Positions 52,306 to 62,213 of a stretch of DNA of 64,000 nt are shown here, in pieces. This stretch comes from Salsipaludibacter sp963735045 (GTDB lineage: Bacteria > Actinomycetota > Nitriliruptoria > Nitriliruptorales > Nitriliruptoraceae): contig CAVTIZ010000003.1 in the NCBI GenBank assembly GCA_963735045.1, forward strand, positions 682,001 through 746,000, given 5' to 3'. The translations under genes were made by a program, and so were the position numbers. Numbering within the stretch: the first letter of the stretch is position 1; each line of letters starts with the position of its first letter. A model generated the notes under the pieces. That model searched no databases, was not told where the DNA came from, and was given only the letters and a program-made list of their open reading frames with translations.

Positions 52306-55100
52306 GCAACAAGGTCCGCGTCTACGAACTTGCCAAGGACATCGGCATCCCCAACGCCGAGGTCGTCCGCCAGCTCAAGGACATCGGCATCGACGTGACG
52401 AGTCACTCGTCGTCGGTGACGATGGGTGACGCCCAACGGCTCAAGGAGTCGATGGGGGTCACCGCTGCCGAGAAGCAGGCGGCTGAGGACGCCAGGCGGC
52501 GCAAGGAGGCCGAGGAGCTGGAGCGTTACCGCGCCCTGGCCGCCAAGGCTGACGCCCCCGCCGGGAAGAAGGCGGCCAAGGTGTTGCCGCCACACCTGCG
52601 CAAGCAGCAGGAGGAGGCCGAGGCCCGTGAGGCCGCGGCCGCGTCGGCGAGCCCGACCACGGCCACGGCTGCGCCGGCGGCCCCACCCGGGGTCGGGTCC
52701 AACGGCTCGTCGGGGTCCAGCCCGGCCGAGTCGTCGTCGACCACCGACGACGCCGAGGCCGCCACCGCGGCTGCGGCGACCACGACCGACACCGGGACCG
52801 ACGCCGAGGGCGAGTCCGACACCGGGGCGGGCACGGAGGGCGAGGGCGCGCCCGACGGCGCCCGACGCATGCCGGGCAAGCCCCCGCCACGGCTGGTCAA
52901 GGGCGACGTCCCACTTCGCCCCGCCCGTCCCGGCAAGAAGGACGCCGCCGGCACCGACGGTGGCGACGCACGCCTGGCCACCGGCGAGGGCGTCGAGGCC
53001 CGTCGCCGGGTCGAGGTCAACATGCCCCAGGCCGGGACCGGGAAGCGCTCCATCCCGGCTCCGCTGAAGAAGGCGCCGGCACGCCCGTCCCAGCCCTCCC
53101 AGCCCCCGCGCAGCACGGGTGGTCCGGGTCGCGGCGGTGGCGGTCGCCCGTCCTCGCCGTACCGCCAGCCGGTCAACCGTGGCGGCCCCGGCAACTCCGG
53201 TGGCGCCAACTCCGGTGGCGGCAAGCCCGGCGGTGGCGGTGGGCCCAAGCGTGGTGGCGGCAGCAACCGTCGCAACAAGCAGCGTCCCGCCGAGCAGGAA
53301 CTGGATCGCGGTCCGCGCCGCCAGAACATCCCCATCGAGGAGCAGATCACGACCGATCGGGTCGAGGTGCTTCCCGGTGTGACGCTGGGCGAGCTCGCCG
53401 ACAAGCTCGGCATCCCCGGTGCGGGGCTGGTCAAGAAGCTGTTCGAGATGGGCGAGATGTTCACCGTCCAGCAGACCCTGCCCGACGACACCCTGGAAAT
53501 CCTGGGTGCCGAGTTGGGCTTCGAGGTCTACTTCCTGTCCCAGGAGGAGGCCGAGTTCGGCGTCGAGGAGCCCGAGGAGGACGAGGACCTGCAGTCGCGG
53601 GCTCCCGTCATCACCGTCATGGGCCACGTCGACCACGGCAAGACCAAGTTGCTGGACACCATTCGCCACGCCGACGTCGTGTCGGGTGAGGCCGGCGGCA
53701 TCACCCAGCACATCGGCGCCTACCAGATCGACCACGAGGGTCGCGCGCTGACCTTCATCGACACCCCGGGCCACTCGGCGTTCACCGCCATGCGTGCCCG
53801 TGGTGCCGACGTGACCGACATCGTGATCCTGGTCGTGGCCGCCGATGACGGGGTCATGCCCCAGACCATCGAGGCCATCCAGCACGCCAAGGCGGCGGAC
53901 GTCCCGATCGTGGTCGCGGTCAACAAGATGGACCTCGAGGGCGCGAACCCGGACAAGGTCAAGGGCCAGCTCGCCGAGCACGAGGTGGTCGTCGAGGAGT
54001 ACGGCGGCGAGGTGCCGTCCGTGCCGGTGTCGGCCCTGCAGGGTGAGGGCATCGACGACCTGCTGGAGGTCGTGCTGTTGCAGGCCGACCTGCTCGAACT
54101 GCAGGCCAACCCCGACAAGGACGCCCGTGGACGCGTCGTCGAGGCCCACCTCGACCGCGGTCGAGGCGTCGTCGCCACGATGCTGATCCAGGCCGGGACG
54201 CTGCGCCGCGGGGACATCCTCGTGGCCGGCACGGCCGACGGCAAGGTGCGCGCCATGTTCGACGAGCGTGGCGACCAGGTCGACACGGCCGGTCCCGCCA
54301 AGCCCGTCCAGGTGCTGGGCCTCAACGAGGTCCCGGAGGCCGGTGACGAGTTCCGCGTCGTGGACGAGGAGCGCTTCGCCCGTGGGGTCGCCGAACGCCG
54401 CGGCGCCCGCGAGCGCCGGGCCGAACTTGCCGGCCAGGCCCGCCCCAAGACGCTGGAGGAGTTGACCGAGGAGGTCAAGGAGGGCCAGAAGGAGGTCCTC
54501 AACGTCCTCATCAAGGCCGACGTCTCCGGCTCCGCCGAGGCCCTCGAGGACGCCCTGTCCAAGATGGACCTCGACGAGGTGAAGATCCGCGTCGTGTCCA
54601 AGGGCGTGGGTGCCATCACCGAGTCCGACGTGCAGCTCGCGGAGGTCTCGGACGGCATCATCATCGGCTTCAACGTCCGTCCCGGTGCCAAGGCCCGTGA
54701 GGCCGTGGACCGGTCCGGCGTCGACGTCCGGCTCTACAAGATCATCTACGAGGCGCTGGAGGACATCGAGCGCGCCGTGAAGGGGCTGCTGGGACCCGAG
54801 TTCCAGGAGCAGATCATGGGCGAGGCCGAGGTCCGCGAGATCTTCAAGGTCCCGCGTGCCGGGTTCGTGTTCGGCTGCATGGTCACCCGTGGCGTCGTCC
54901 GCCGCGAGGCGGGTGTGCGGGTCATCCGCGACGGCGTCGTCGTCGCCGAGGACACCATGACCTCGCTGCGCCGGTTCAAGGACGACGTCAACGAGGTCCG
55001 CGAGGGCTTCGAGTGCGGCATCGGCCTGGCCAAGTTCCAGGACGTCAAGGAGGGCGACCTCATCGAGGCCTTCGAGGTCGTCGAGGTCGAACGCACCTGA
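52302..55100 (+). CDS. infB: translation initiation factor IF-2
   Basis: IF-2 brings initiator tRNA to the 30S subunit. The 932-aa protein begins with the IF2_N helix (VRVYELAKDIGIPNAEVVRQ), followed by about 300 residues of low-complexity Ala/Pro/Gly linker including Gly-rich runs. The GTPase has GHVDHGKTKLLDT (G1), DTPGHSAFTAM (G3) and NKMD (G4), and domains II to IV reach the C-terminus. The GTG start overlaps ylxR. A strong terminator hairpin follows 7 bp after the stop. Confidence 0.97.
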   Translation: MSNKVRVYELAKDIGIPNAEVVRQLKDIGIDVTSHSSSVTMGDAQRLKESMGVTAAEKQAAEDARRRKEAEELERYRALAAKADAPAGKKAAKVLPPHLRKQQEEAEAREAAAASASPTTATAAPAAPPGVGSNGSSGSSPAESSSTTDDAEAATAAAATTTDTGTDAEGESDTGAGTEGEGAPDGARRMPGKPPPRLVKGDVPLRPARPGKKDAAGTDGGDARLATGEGVEARRRVEVNMPQAGTGKRSIPAPLKKAPARPSQPSQPPRSTGGPGRGGGGRPSSPYRQPVNRGGPGNSGGANSGGGKPGGGGGPKRGGGSNRRNKQRPAEQELDRGPRRQNIPIEEQITTDRVEVLPGVTLGELADKLGIPGAGLVKKLFEMGEMFTVQQTLPDDTLEILGAELGFEVYFLSQEEAEFGVEEPEEDEDLQSRAPVITVMGHVDHGKTKLLDTIRHADVVSGEAGGITQHIGAYQIDHEGRALTFIDTPGHSAFTAMRARGADVTDIVILVVAADDGVMPQTIEAIQHAKAADVPIVVAVNKMDLEGANPDKVKGQLAEHEVVVEEYGGEVPSVPVSALQGEGIDDLLEVVLLQADLLELQANPDKDARGRVVEAHLDRGRGVVATMLIQAGTLRRGDILVAGTADGKVRAMFDERGDQVDTAGPAKPVQVLGLNEVPEAGDEFRVVDEERFARGVAERRGARERRAELAGQARPKTLEELTEEVKEGQKEVLNVLIKADVSGSAEALEDALSKMDLDEVKIRVVSKGVGAITESDVQLAEVSDGIIIGFNVRPGAKAREAVDRSGVDVRLYKIIYEALEDIERAVKGLLGPEFQEQIMGEAEVREIFKVPRAGFVFGCMVTRGVVRREAGVRVIRDGVVVAEDTMTSLRRFKDDVNEVREGFECGIGLAKFQDVKEGDLIEAFEVVEVERT

Positions 55101-55106
55101 TCGTCC

Positions 55107-55158
55107 CCGACCAGACGACGGCCGGTCCCTGCGGGGGCCGGCCGTCGTCGTTGGTCGG
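55107..55158. terminator. infB terminator-like hairpin
   Basis: GACGACGGCCGG (55114-55125) pairs with 55138-55149, and CCGACCA (55107-55113) pairs with 55152-55158, giving 19 bp with a 2-nt bulge and 12-nt loop. It lies between infB and the convergent ltrA gene (stop at 55204) and could serve both. Confidence 0.8.
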
Positions 55159-55203
55159 CGGGGTACCGGAGCGCGAGTGCCGTCGCCGGGTACGCACGGC
55201 CAC

Positions 55204-56337
55204 TCAGGCGTCGACGGTGGCCGGCACACGACGGCCGCGCTGCTCGACCCCGGCGACCACGGCGAGCAGCACGGCCACCCCTCCCAGCAGGGCCGAGGGT
55301 GGCAGCGCCTCGAGGTCGAAGACGACTGCGGCGACCACCAGCACGGCCAGGGCGGCCAGGCGCACGCGGGGGACCCGGATGCCCGCCCGTGCCAGGGCCG
55401 CGGCCGTTCCCCCCACGAAGAGCACGATCCCGATCACGAGCGCCATGACGCCGGCGGTCGACAGTGGCTCCTCGGGGTGGGTGACGGTCTCCTCGATCGC
55501 GACGGCGACACCGATGACGCCCGCGATGACCAGGAAGTGCCACAACGAGTACACGTCGCGGCAGAACGCCCCCCGGGTCGCCGACGAGGTCGCATCTCCG
55601 GCCTCCTCCATGGCCCTCTTCGCCCAGCCGAAGTAGGTCCACCACAGGCCCACCGTCACCAGCACGGGAGGCAGCACCGTGACCACGTCCAGGCCACCTG
55701 CCGTCTCGGCGCCCCCGGCGACGATCAGGGACTCGCCCAGGGCGATGATGACGAACAACCCGTGTCGTTCGGCGAAGTGACCGGTGAACAGCCGCCACTC
55801 CCCGCCACCGGCCAACCAGGCCGAGGTGAGGTCGAGCCCGGCCGCCGCGGCGAAGGCCACCATCCGGGGTCCCGGGGGGAGGGCCGCGCCGACCGCCACG
55901 GCGAGGATTCCCGCCATCGACAGCAGCGCCCATCGTCGCAGGGAGCGCCGCCACTCCGGGTCACCCGATGACACCCAGAACTGGCCCGCGATGCCGACGA
56001 GGCGCACGATGGCGTAGGCACCCGCGAACCACCCGCCGGTCGCGCCGTAGGCCTCGGGCACGGCCAGGGCCATCAGGAACGCCGCCACCACGCCCGCCAT
56101 GGTCAGCAGTTCGACGCCGGGGTGCTCGGTGTCGGCCGCGTTGAGGGTCCACGTGAACTGGGTCCACGCCCACCACACCAACCAGAACACCAGCACGGCC
56201 TGCACCACGCCGGTGGCGTCCAGGTGCTCGGCCAGGGTGTGGGTGACCTGCGTCACGGCGAAGACGAACACCAGGTCGAAGAACAACTCGACGAAGGTCG
56301 CCCCCTGCGGTTCGCTCGCCCGGACCCGTGTGTCCAC
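55204..56337 (-). CDS. low temperature requirement A (LtrA) family membrane protein
   Basis: The 377-aa multipass membrane protein has the LtrA-family start ATFVELFFDLVFVFAVTQV and the internal signature ERHGLFVIIALGESLIV, with about ten hydrophobic segments. LtrA was named from a Listeria low-temperature growth mutant; the biochemical role is unclear. I choose the GTG at 56337, with GGAGAGG about eight bases upstream; the frame remains open further upstream without support. It is divergent from the LLM oxidoreductase gene. Confidence 0.85.
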   Translation of the reverse strand: MDTRVRASEPQGATFVELFFDLVFVFAVTQVTHTLAEHLDATGVVQAVLVFWLVWWAWTQFTWTLNAADTEHPGVELLTMAGVVAAFLMALAVPEAYGATGGWFAGAYAIVRLVGIAGQFWVSSGDPEWRRSLRRWALLSMAGILAVAVGAALPPGPRMVAFAAAAGLDLTSAWLAGGGEWRLFTGHFAERHGLFVIIALGESLIVAGGAETAGGLDVVTVLPPVLVTVGLWWTYFGWAKRAMEEAGDATSSATRGAFCRDVYSLWHFLVIAGVIGVAVAIEETVTHPEEPLSTAGVMALVIGIVLFVGGTAAALARAGIRVPRVRLAALAVLVVAAVVFDLEALPPSALLGGVAVLLAVVAGVEQRGRRVPATVDA

Positions 56338-56556
56338 GCACTCGTCCTCTCCGCGGCCGGGGCCGGCCGACACCGGTGACCGTAGGCGAGTCTCGTCGGG
56401 GTGCGCCCGGCACTCGCGAGGGTCGTGGTGGCTGCGTCCGGTCGACCCGTCCCGATGCCGGGTGGTCGGTCGGGCGCGGGACCGTCGCGCGTGGGTGGGT
56501 ACGTCTGGTGGTGACCGGCGACCACCCGATGACCACGACCCGAGGATCCTGCACCC

Positions 56557-57534
56557 ATGACCGACTGGGGCTACACCCTGTTCTCCGAGCTGAACCCGCC
56601 GTCCGACCTGGTCCGCCAGGCCGGCGTGGCCGAGGACGCCGGATTCGCCTGGCTGGCGATGTCCGACCACTTCCACCCGTGGCGGTCCGACCACTCCGAC
56701 AGCCCCTTCGCCTGGAGCGTGTGGGGAGCCGTCGCGGAGCGCACCGAGCGGGTGGACCTGGTGTCGCTGGTGACCTGCCCGTTCCTTCGTTACCACCCGG
56801 CGATCATCGCCCAGTCGGCGGCCACGATCCAGGAGCTGTCCGACGGTCGGTTCACCCTCGGCCTGGGGGCGGGGGAGCGGCTCAACGAGCACGTCGTGGG
56901 GCGTGGCTGGCCGGCCGTGGACATCCGCCACGAGATGCTGGAGGAGTCCGTGCTGGCGATGCGCGCGCTGTGGGACGGCGACTGGGTCACCTACCGCGGT
57001 GACCACATCACCGTGGAGGACGCCCGGTTGTTCTCCGTGCCCGCGACGCCACCGCGAATCGCGCTGGCGATGAGTGGACCCGCGTCGCTGGACCGTGCCG
57101 TGGAACTGGCCGACGACGTCGTCGCGATCGACCCACTGCCCGACCTGGTCGCGGAGTTCAAGCAGCGTCGAGCCGAGGCGGGCTCACCCGGCGGCCGGGC
57201 GATCGGCCAGGTCGCGCTGGCCTGGGACCCCGACGAGGACCGGGCACTGGAGCAGGCACATCGGTTCGCCTTCGGCGCACACGGCTGGAAGGTCATGGCC
57301 GAGCTGCCCAACGTGGCCAACTTCGACGCCGACGGGTCGACCGTCACCGACGACGACATCCAGGGCCTGGTCGCCGTCGGCAGTGACCCGGCCGGGGTGG
57401 TGGAGGTCCTGCGGCCCTTCGTCGAGGCCGACTACGACCGGGTCTGCATCGTCCAGGTGGCCGACCGCACCGACGACGCCTTCTTCTCGTGGTGGACCGA
57501 CGAGGTCCGTCCCGCCCTCGACGACCTCGGCTGA
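56557..57534 (+). CDS. LLM-class F420-dependent oxidoreductase (Fgd-like)
   Basis: The 325-aa TIM-barrel oxidoreductase belongs to the luciferase-like family. AMSDHFHPWR, TCPFLRYHPAIIAQSAATI and LGLGAGERLNEHV parallel the F420-dependent glucose-6-phosphate dehydrogenase (Fgd) sequence VSDHFQPWR/GTGEALNEH. F420 rather than FMN use is therefore likely. The substrate is uncertain, since F420-dependent hydroxymycolate and alcohol dehydrogenases share these motifs. It follows a divergent intergenic region of about 220 bp; no F420 biosynthesis gene is in the window. Confidence 0.85.
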   Translation: MTDWGYTLFSELNPPSDLVRQAGVAEDAGFAWLAMSDHFHPWRSDHSDSPFAWSVWGAVAERTERVDLVSLVTCPFLRYHPAIIAQSAATIQELSDGRFTLGLGAGERLNEHVVGRGWPAVDIRHEMLEESVLAMRALWDGDWVTYRGDHITVEDARLFSVPATPPRIALAMSGPASLDRAVELADDVVAIDPLPDLVAEFKQRRAEAGSPGGRAIGQVALAWDPDEDRALEQAHRFAFGAHGWKVMAELPNVANFDADGSTVTDDDIQGLVAVGSDPAGVVEVLRPFVEADYDRVCIVQVADRTDDAFFSWWTDEVRPALDDLG

Positions 57535-57579
57535 CCGGCCGGCTCCGCCACGTCGGCGTGGGCATGGCCTGCCACGGCG

Positions 57580-58680
57580 TCAGCCGACGTGGCGGGCGAG
57601 GACGTCGGCCGCGGCGAGCACGTCGGCGCGGTCGTTGGTGAGGTGGAACGACAGCCGCGTGCGACCGTCGCGCGACGCGGTCGTGATGCCGGCCGCGGCC
57701 AGGTCCGCGCCGGGGTCCGTCGGTGTCCGCAGGCTCACGATCGCCCCATCGACCGGCGCCAGCCCCAGCCGGTCACACAGCAGGTTGGCCAGGCCGACGT
57801 CGTGGGCGTGGATGCGCGCCACGCCCACGTCCAGCAACGCCTCGAGCGAGGCGGCCGCCGCAGCGACGTCGAACCATGCCGGGGACACCGTGAAGCGCCG
57901 GGCGTCGGAGGCCAGCCGCAGCGGGGGGCCGTAGATCGACGCCCATGGGTGCTCCCCGGCGTACCACCCCGCCAGCCGGGGGACCAGCCAGTCGACGTCG
58001 TCGCGGACCGCCAGGAAGCCGACGCCGCGGGGTGCGCACAGCCACTTGTAGGCCGCGGCACCCACCACGTCGAAGCGGTCGGCACCGATCGGCAGCCAGC
58101 CCGCGGCCTGGGTCGCGTCGACGTAGGTCCGCACCCCGTGCTCGTCGGCGGCGGCCGCCAGCGTGTCGAGGTCCAGCACGCGCCCGTCGGCCGACTGCAC
58201 GGCGCTGGCCGCCACCAGGTCGACCGTGGCGTCGACCTCGTCGAGCAGGTGGTCGAGCGGGACCGTGCGCACCTGCAGCCGCTGGTCCACCAGGAACGGG
58301 AACAGCACCGAGGTGAAGTCCTCCTCGGCACACAGGACCGTGGCGCCGTCGGGCAGGCTGGACGCCACCAGACCGGTCGAGATCGACAGCGCTCCCGGCA
58401 TGGCGATGCGGTCCGTGCGCGATCCCACCAGCGCGGCGAAGGCCGCTCGTGACCGGTCCACGGACTGGTCGTAGGCCACGGGATCGAGGCGACCGCCGGC
58501 CCAGTCGTCCAGGCAGTCACGCAGGACGCCGACCGCAGCCCGCGGCGGCAGCCCGACCGTGGCGGTGTTGCACCAGCCGGGCACCGAGGTCCAGTGGCGG
58601 GCGACGTCGTCGGCGAAGCCGACATCGGCCGCTCCGACGGGCGGTGTGGCGGGCGGCGAGACGTTCGGTCGTGGATCCAT
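57580..58680 (-). CDS. class V PLP-dependent aminotransferase/desulfurase-like protein
   Basis: The 366-aa fold-type I PLP enzyme has DATQAAGWLPIG (PLP-contacting Asp) and GAAAYKWLCAPRGVGFL, where Lys forms the Schiff base. It resembles kynureninase/isopenicillin epimerase/CsdA relatives. No conserved Cys loop typical of cysteine desulfurases is evident, so sulfur transfer is unlikely. The reaction is not deducible. It is convergent with the LLM oxidoreductase gene and divergent from the DUF503 gene. Confidence 0.8.
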   Translation of the reverse strand: MDPRPNVSPPATPPVGAADVGFADDVARHWTSVPGWCNTATVGLPPRAAVGVLRDCLDDWAGGRLDPVAYDQSVDRSRAAFAALVGSRTDRIAMPGALSISTGLVASSLPDGATVLCAEEDFTSVLFPFLVDQRLQVRTVPLDHLLDEVDATVDLVAASAVQSADGRVLDLDTLAAAADEHGVRTYVDATQAAGWLPIGADRFDVVGAAAYKWLCAPRGVGFLAVRDDVDWLVPRLAGWYAGEHPWASIYGPPLRLASDARRFTVSPAWFDVAAAAASLEALLDVGVARIHAHDVGLANLLCDRLGLAPVDGAIVSLRTPTDPGADLAAAGITTASRDGRTRLSFHLTNDRADVLAAADVLARHVG

Positions 58681-58834
58681 GGGCGGTCACGCTATCCCCC
58701 TCACGCCCTCCGCCCGTCGCCACCGCGCCGGCGAGCCCGGTCGTGGCGCTGGTGGACCGTCGACGCGGTCCCACCTGGGGTGCGCCGCGACGGCACACTG
58801 GGTGGGCGGTCCCTCGCCGACGACCGCGGAGGCC

Positions 58835-59188
58835 ATGGACGTGCACGTGGGTGCCATGCGGGTGGACCTGCACCTGCCCGAGGCCGGGTCGCTCAAGGGC
58901 CGGCGGGCGATCCTCAACAAGGCCCGTGCCGCCCTGCGCCGCGACCTGGACGTGTCGGTGGCCCAGGTGGACGACACCCAGCAGTGGCAGCGCGCCTCGC
59001 TGGCCGTGGCCGTCGTCGACGGGGAGGCGGCCGGGGTCGACCGGGTCCTGGACCGCGTCGTGGCCGTGATCGAGCGTGACCCCCGCGTGGTCGTGACCGG
59101 CGTGGTCACCGACCTCGCCGTCGTCGCCCTGGACGGTGACCCGACGGCCGGCCTGCTGCGCGCCCACGGGTGGCGGCCGGAGGCCTGA
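58835..59188 (+). CDS. DUF503 (YlxP) family protein
   Basis: The 117-aa ferredoxin-like-fold protein shows VGAMRVDLHLPEAGSLKGRR, VAQVDDTQQWQRASLAVAVV and the later VVTGVVTDL region. DUF503/YlxP genes sit next to rbfA in many Gram-positive and actinobacterial genomes; a link to ribosome maturation is suggested by context only. The ATG has GGAGG five bases upstream. The C-terminal 20 residues extend beyond the usual 95 aa. Confidence 0.85.
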   Translation: MDVHVGAMRVDLHLPEAGSLKGRRAILNKARAALRRDLDVSVAQVDDTQQWQRASLAVAVVDGEAAGVDRVLDRVVAVIERDPRVVVTGVVTDLAVVALDGDPTAGLLRAHGWRPEA

Positions 59189-59317
59189 GCGGATCAGCGC
59201 GGCGCCCCGCCACCGCGGGCCCACGATCCTGGGTTGCCCGCGGTGACCGGTGGACCCGGGGCGCGCGGGGGTGGCTGGTACCGTCGCGACCCCTCGTCGC
59301 CGTTCGCCGGAGGACCC

Positions 59318-59845
59318 ATGGCCCGCACGAACACCCGCCTGTCGCGGGTCGTGAAGGAGGCCGTGGCGCGGATCCTCAAGCAGGACATCAGCGATCCCCG
59401 GCTGCGGATGGTGACGGTCACCGACGCCGCCGTGACCAACGACCAGTCCTATGCGACCATCTGGTACGCGACCGTGCCCGAGGACCTGCTGGCGGCCGAT
59501 CCCGGCCGGACTGGTGGCGACCGGCCGGCGTCCGACGAGCAGGTCGCGGCGGCGTTCGCCTCGGCGCACGGCCGCATCCAGGGCCTGCTGGCCCAGGAGC
59601 TGACCAGCCGCAAGACCCCGGAGCTGCGCTTCGAGCCCGATCCCGTCACCGAGCAGGCGGCCCGGGTCGAGGACCTCATCCGCGACGTCCGCCAGCGCGA
59701 GCGCGCCGGTGAGGACATGGTGACGGGGCAGGACCCCCGCCCCGACCCGGATCGTGACGCCCGACCCGATCCCCTCGACGACGACTGGGACCCGGTCGAG
59801 GAGCCGCCCGCCGACCCGTCGCGATCGGGCGAGTCCGGATCGTGA
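59318..59845 (+). CDS. rbfA: ribosome-binding factor A
   Basis: RbfA assists late 16S maturation in the 30S subunit. The KH-like core MARTNTRLSRVVKEAVARIL, DPRLRMVTVTDAAVTND and TPELRFEPDP is clear. The 175-aa length includes about 55 acidic, Pro-rich residues at the C-terminus and a loop insertion near residues 52-70. GGAGGA lies just before the ATG. Its stop overlaps the truB start (GTGA). Confidence 0.95.
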   Translation: MARTNTRLSRVVKEAVARILKQDISDPRLRMVTVTDAAVTNDQSYATIWYATVPEDLLAADPGRTGGDRPASDEQVAAAFASAHGRIQGLLAQELTSRKTPELRFEPDPVTEQAARVEDLIRDVRQRERAGEDMVTGQDPRPDPDRDARPDPLDDDWDPVEEPPADPSRSGESGS

Positions 59846-60804
59846 GCCGACGCCGGGATCCCGACATCTCCGGTGTGCTGGTGGTCGACAAGCCGACCGG
59901 CATGACCTCCCACGACGTGGTCGGCGTGGTCCGTCGTGCCCTCGGCATGCGCCGCGTGGGTCACACGGGGACGCTCGACCCGAGCGCGACCGGCGTCCTG
60001 GTGTGCGCCGTCGGGCGTGCGACGCGGCTGGTCGAGACCCTCCAGGCGGGGGAGAAGACCTATGCGGCCCGCGCCGTGCTGGGGATCGCGACCGACAGCC
60101 AGGACGCCGACGGCGAGGTCGTGGCGACCGCGGACGCCGGCCACCTCACCGAGGCGCAGGTGTGCGAGGCGCTCATGGGTTTCCTGGGCACGATCGAGCA
60201 GGTGCCCCCGATGGTGTCGGCGGTCAAGGTCGACGGCACCCGCCTCCACGAGCTGGCCCGCCAGGGCCGGGAGGTCGAGCGCGCGGCCCGGACCGTGACC
60301 GTCCACGACCTCGTCATGGAGGACTGGGAGCCTGGCGAGCACCCCGAGGTGTCCTTCCTGGTGACCTGCTCGGCCGGCACCTACGTGCGCACCATCGCCC
60401 ACGACCTGGGCGAGCGGCTCGGCGTCGGCGGGTCGCTGGTGGCCCTGCGACGGGTGGCCAACGGGGCCTTCACCATCGACCGGGCCATCACGCTGGACGA
60501 CGTCCGCCGCCTGGGCGAGGCCGGCGAGTTGCGTGACCACCTGCTCGCCCCGGCCGACGCCGTCGCCCACCTGCCGAGGGTCGACGTCGACGAGGACACG
60601 TGGGGACGCTTGGTCCACGGGGGGTCGTTGCCCGGAGCGTTCGTGCCCCGCGGCGATCGGCCATTCGCCGTGCTGGGGCCCGACGGTGGCCTGGTCGGGA
60701 TCTACCGGCGGACCGACGACGTCGCACGCCCCGACCTGGTGCTGGCTCGCCCCGAGGACCGTGCGCACGATTCGGCGACGCAACGGGCGGAGGCGGCCGG
60801 GTGA
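59842..60804 (+). CDS. truB: tRNA pseudouridine-55 synthase TruB
   Basis: TruB isomerises U55 in the T-loop of tRNAs. The 320-aa protein has LVVDKPTGMTSHDVV, the catalytic Asp in GHTGTLDPSATGVLV-type motif and GEKTYAA. The C-terminal part contains a PUA-like segment with YVRTIAHDLGERL before it. The GTG start overlaps rbfA, and the stop overlaps ribF (GTGA), giving a coupled rbfA-truB-ribF unit. Confidence 0.96.
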   Translation: MSRRRDPDISGVLVVDKPTGMTSHDVVGVVRRALGMRRVGHTGTLDPSATGVLVCAVGRATRLVETLQAGEKTYAARAVLGIATDSQDADGEVVATADAGHLTEAQVCEALMGFLGTIEQVPPMVSAVKVDGTRLHELARQGREVERAARTVTVHDLVMEDWEPGEHPEVSFLVTCSAGTYVRTIAHDLGERLGVGGSLVALRRVANGAFTIDRAITLDDVRRLGEAGELRDHLLAPADAVAHLPRVDVDEDTWGRLVHGGSLPGAFVPRGDRPFAVLGPDGGLVGIYRRTDDVARPDLVLARPEDRAHDSATQRAEAAG

Positions 60805-61748
60805 CGATCGTCACCGCCGAGCTCGACCACGTCGTCGCCGCGCCCTCCGCCGTCACCATCGGGGTGTTCGACGGGGTGCACCGCGGCCACCGACTGCTCC
60901 TGGGCCGGGTGGTCGACCTGGCGCGTCACGACGACCTGCGAGCCGTCGCGGTCACCTTCGACCGCCATCCCGCCACGGTCGTGCATCCGGAGCGCGTGCC
61001 ACCCGCGCTCCAGACGACCCGGGACAAGGTGGCGGCGCTGGCGGCCACCGGCGTGGACCACGTCCACGTCCTGGCCTTCGACGAGGCTGCCTCCCGCGAG
61101 GACCCCCGGGACTTCGTGACCCGGGTGCTGGCCGGCCCCCTGCAGGCTCGTCACGTCGTCGTGGGTGCCAACTTCCGCTTCGGCCACCAGGCTGCCGGTG
61201 ACGTCGAGCTGCTGGCCGAACTGGGTGACCACCACGGGTTCACCACCGAGGCCGTCCCGCTGCTGGCCGGCGCCGCCGACGGCCGTGAGGTCGTGTCGTC
61301 CTCGGCGATCCGGTCCGCGCTGGCCGCCGGGGACGTCGAGGGTGCCGCCGCGGCGCTGGGGCGTCCCCACCGGCTGGTGGGTCCGGTGGTCCGCGGGGAC
61401 GGGCGTGGTCGCACGATCGGGGTCCCGACCGCCAACGTCGCCGTGGACTCGGGCATGGCGCTGCCCGCCGCGGGGGTCTACGCGACCCGGGTCGGTCGCC
61501 GCGACGTCGACGGCACCGTGACGACCTGGTGGGATGCGGTGACCAATGTGGGGACCCGGCCCACCTTCGACGGTCGCGGCGTCACCGTCGAGGCCCACCT
61601 GCTGGATGCCGACGTGGACCTGTACGACACCGAGGTCGTCGTGGACCTGGTGGCACGGCTGCGGGGCGAACGACGCTTCGACGGCGTCGACGCGCTCGTG
61701 GCCCAGATCCACCGCGACGTGGAGTCCGCGCGGCGTGCCCTTGCCTGA
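60801..61748 (+). CDS. ribF: bifunctional riboflavin kinase/FAD synthetase
   Basis: RibF phosphorylates riboflavin to FMN and adenylates it to FAD. The N-terminal nucleotidyltransferase module has TIGVFDGVHRGHRLLL and VVGANFRFGHQAAGDV. The C-terminal kinase module has GRTIGVPTANV and the NVGTRPTF/EAHLLD segments. The 315-aa length is typical. The GTG start overlaps the truB stop. Confidence 0.96.
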   Translation: MTIVTAELDHVVAAPSAVTIGVFDGVHRGHRLLLGRVVDLARHDDLRAVAVTFDRHPATVVHPERVPPALQTTRDKVAALAATGVDHVHVLAFDEAASREDPRDFVTRVLAGPLQARHVVVGANFRFGHQAAGDVELLAELGDHHGFTTEAVPLLAGAADGREVVSSSAIRSALAAGDVEGAAAALGRPHRLVGPVVRGDGRGRTIGVPTANVAVDSGMALPAAGVYATRVGRRDVDGTVTTWWDAVTNVGTRPTFDGRGVTVEAHLLDADVDLYDTEVVVDLVARLRGERRFDGVDALVAQIHRDVESARRALA

Positions 61749-61842
61749 GGTTGGCCATCGGCGACCCGGTGGTCTTCGACACCGCGAAGGCCACGTCCGC
61801 CGGGACGGGTGCGACGGCACGGGCTTGGACGCGCGGCACGGC

Positions 61843-62118
61843 TCAGCCGGTCGGGTCGGTGTCGCCCAGCGACCACGTCCCGGCATCCAGCCCGGCCAAC
61901 AGCTCGCGTGCGTCGTCGGCCTGGTCGGCCGGGACGAACAGCACCAGCCCCCCGGCTGCGGGACCCAGGTGCGGGTGCATGCCACCGGCGTCGTCGGTGG
62001 CCAGCCGGGCGTCGATGCCCGACGACTCGAGCGCACCGCGGCGGAGTTCGGCGTCCAGCCGGTTGCCGGGCTGGTCCACGGCGACCTCGTCGCGCATCCG
62101 CAGTCCCTCGTGGGCCAT
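61843..62118 (-). CDS. DUF2007-like small protein
   Basis: The 91-aa acidic protein shows VAVDQPGNRLDAELRRGALE, IDARLATDDAGG and VPADQADDARELL, matching the DUF2007 (putative signal-transducing protein) pattern in which a short ferredoxin-like domain samples a partner. Function unknown. AGGAG lies six bases before the ATG. It is the only minus-strand gene in the truB-to-pnp segment, placed between ribF and rpsO. Confidence 0.65.
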   Translation of the reverse strand: MAHEGLRMRDEVAVDQPGNRLDAELRRGALESSGIDARLATDDAGGMHPHLGPAAGGLVLFVPADQADDARELLAGLDAGTWSLGDTDPTG

Positions 62119-62213
62119 CGTGTCTCCTGGTGTCGTGGGCGGCGAGGGTACGCCGAGGTCGGGGCCGTCCCGGTCGCGGACCGACCCGACGTCGAACGGA
62201 CACCCCTGGTGGT

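Noticed and set aside
51621..55229. 1202-codon open frame antisense to infB
   Set aside because: Shadow of infB and ylxR; no recognisable domain, and infB is certain.
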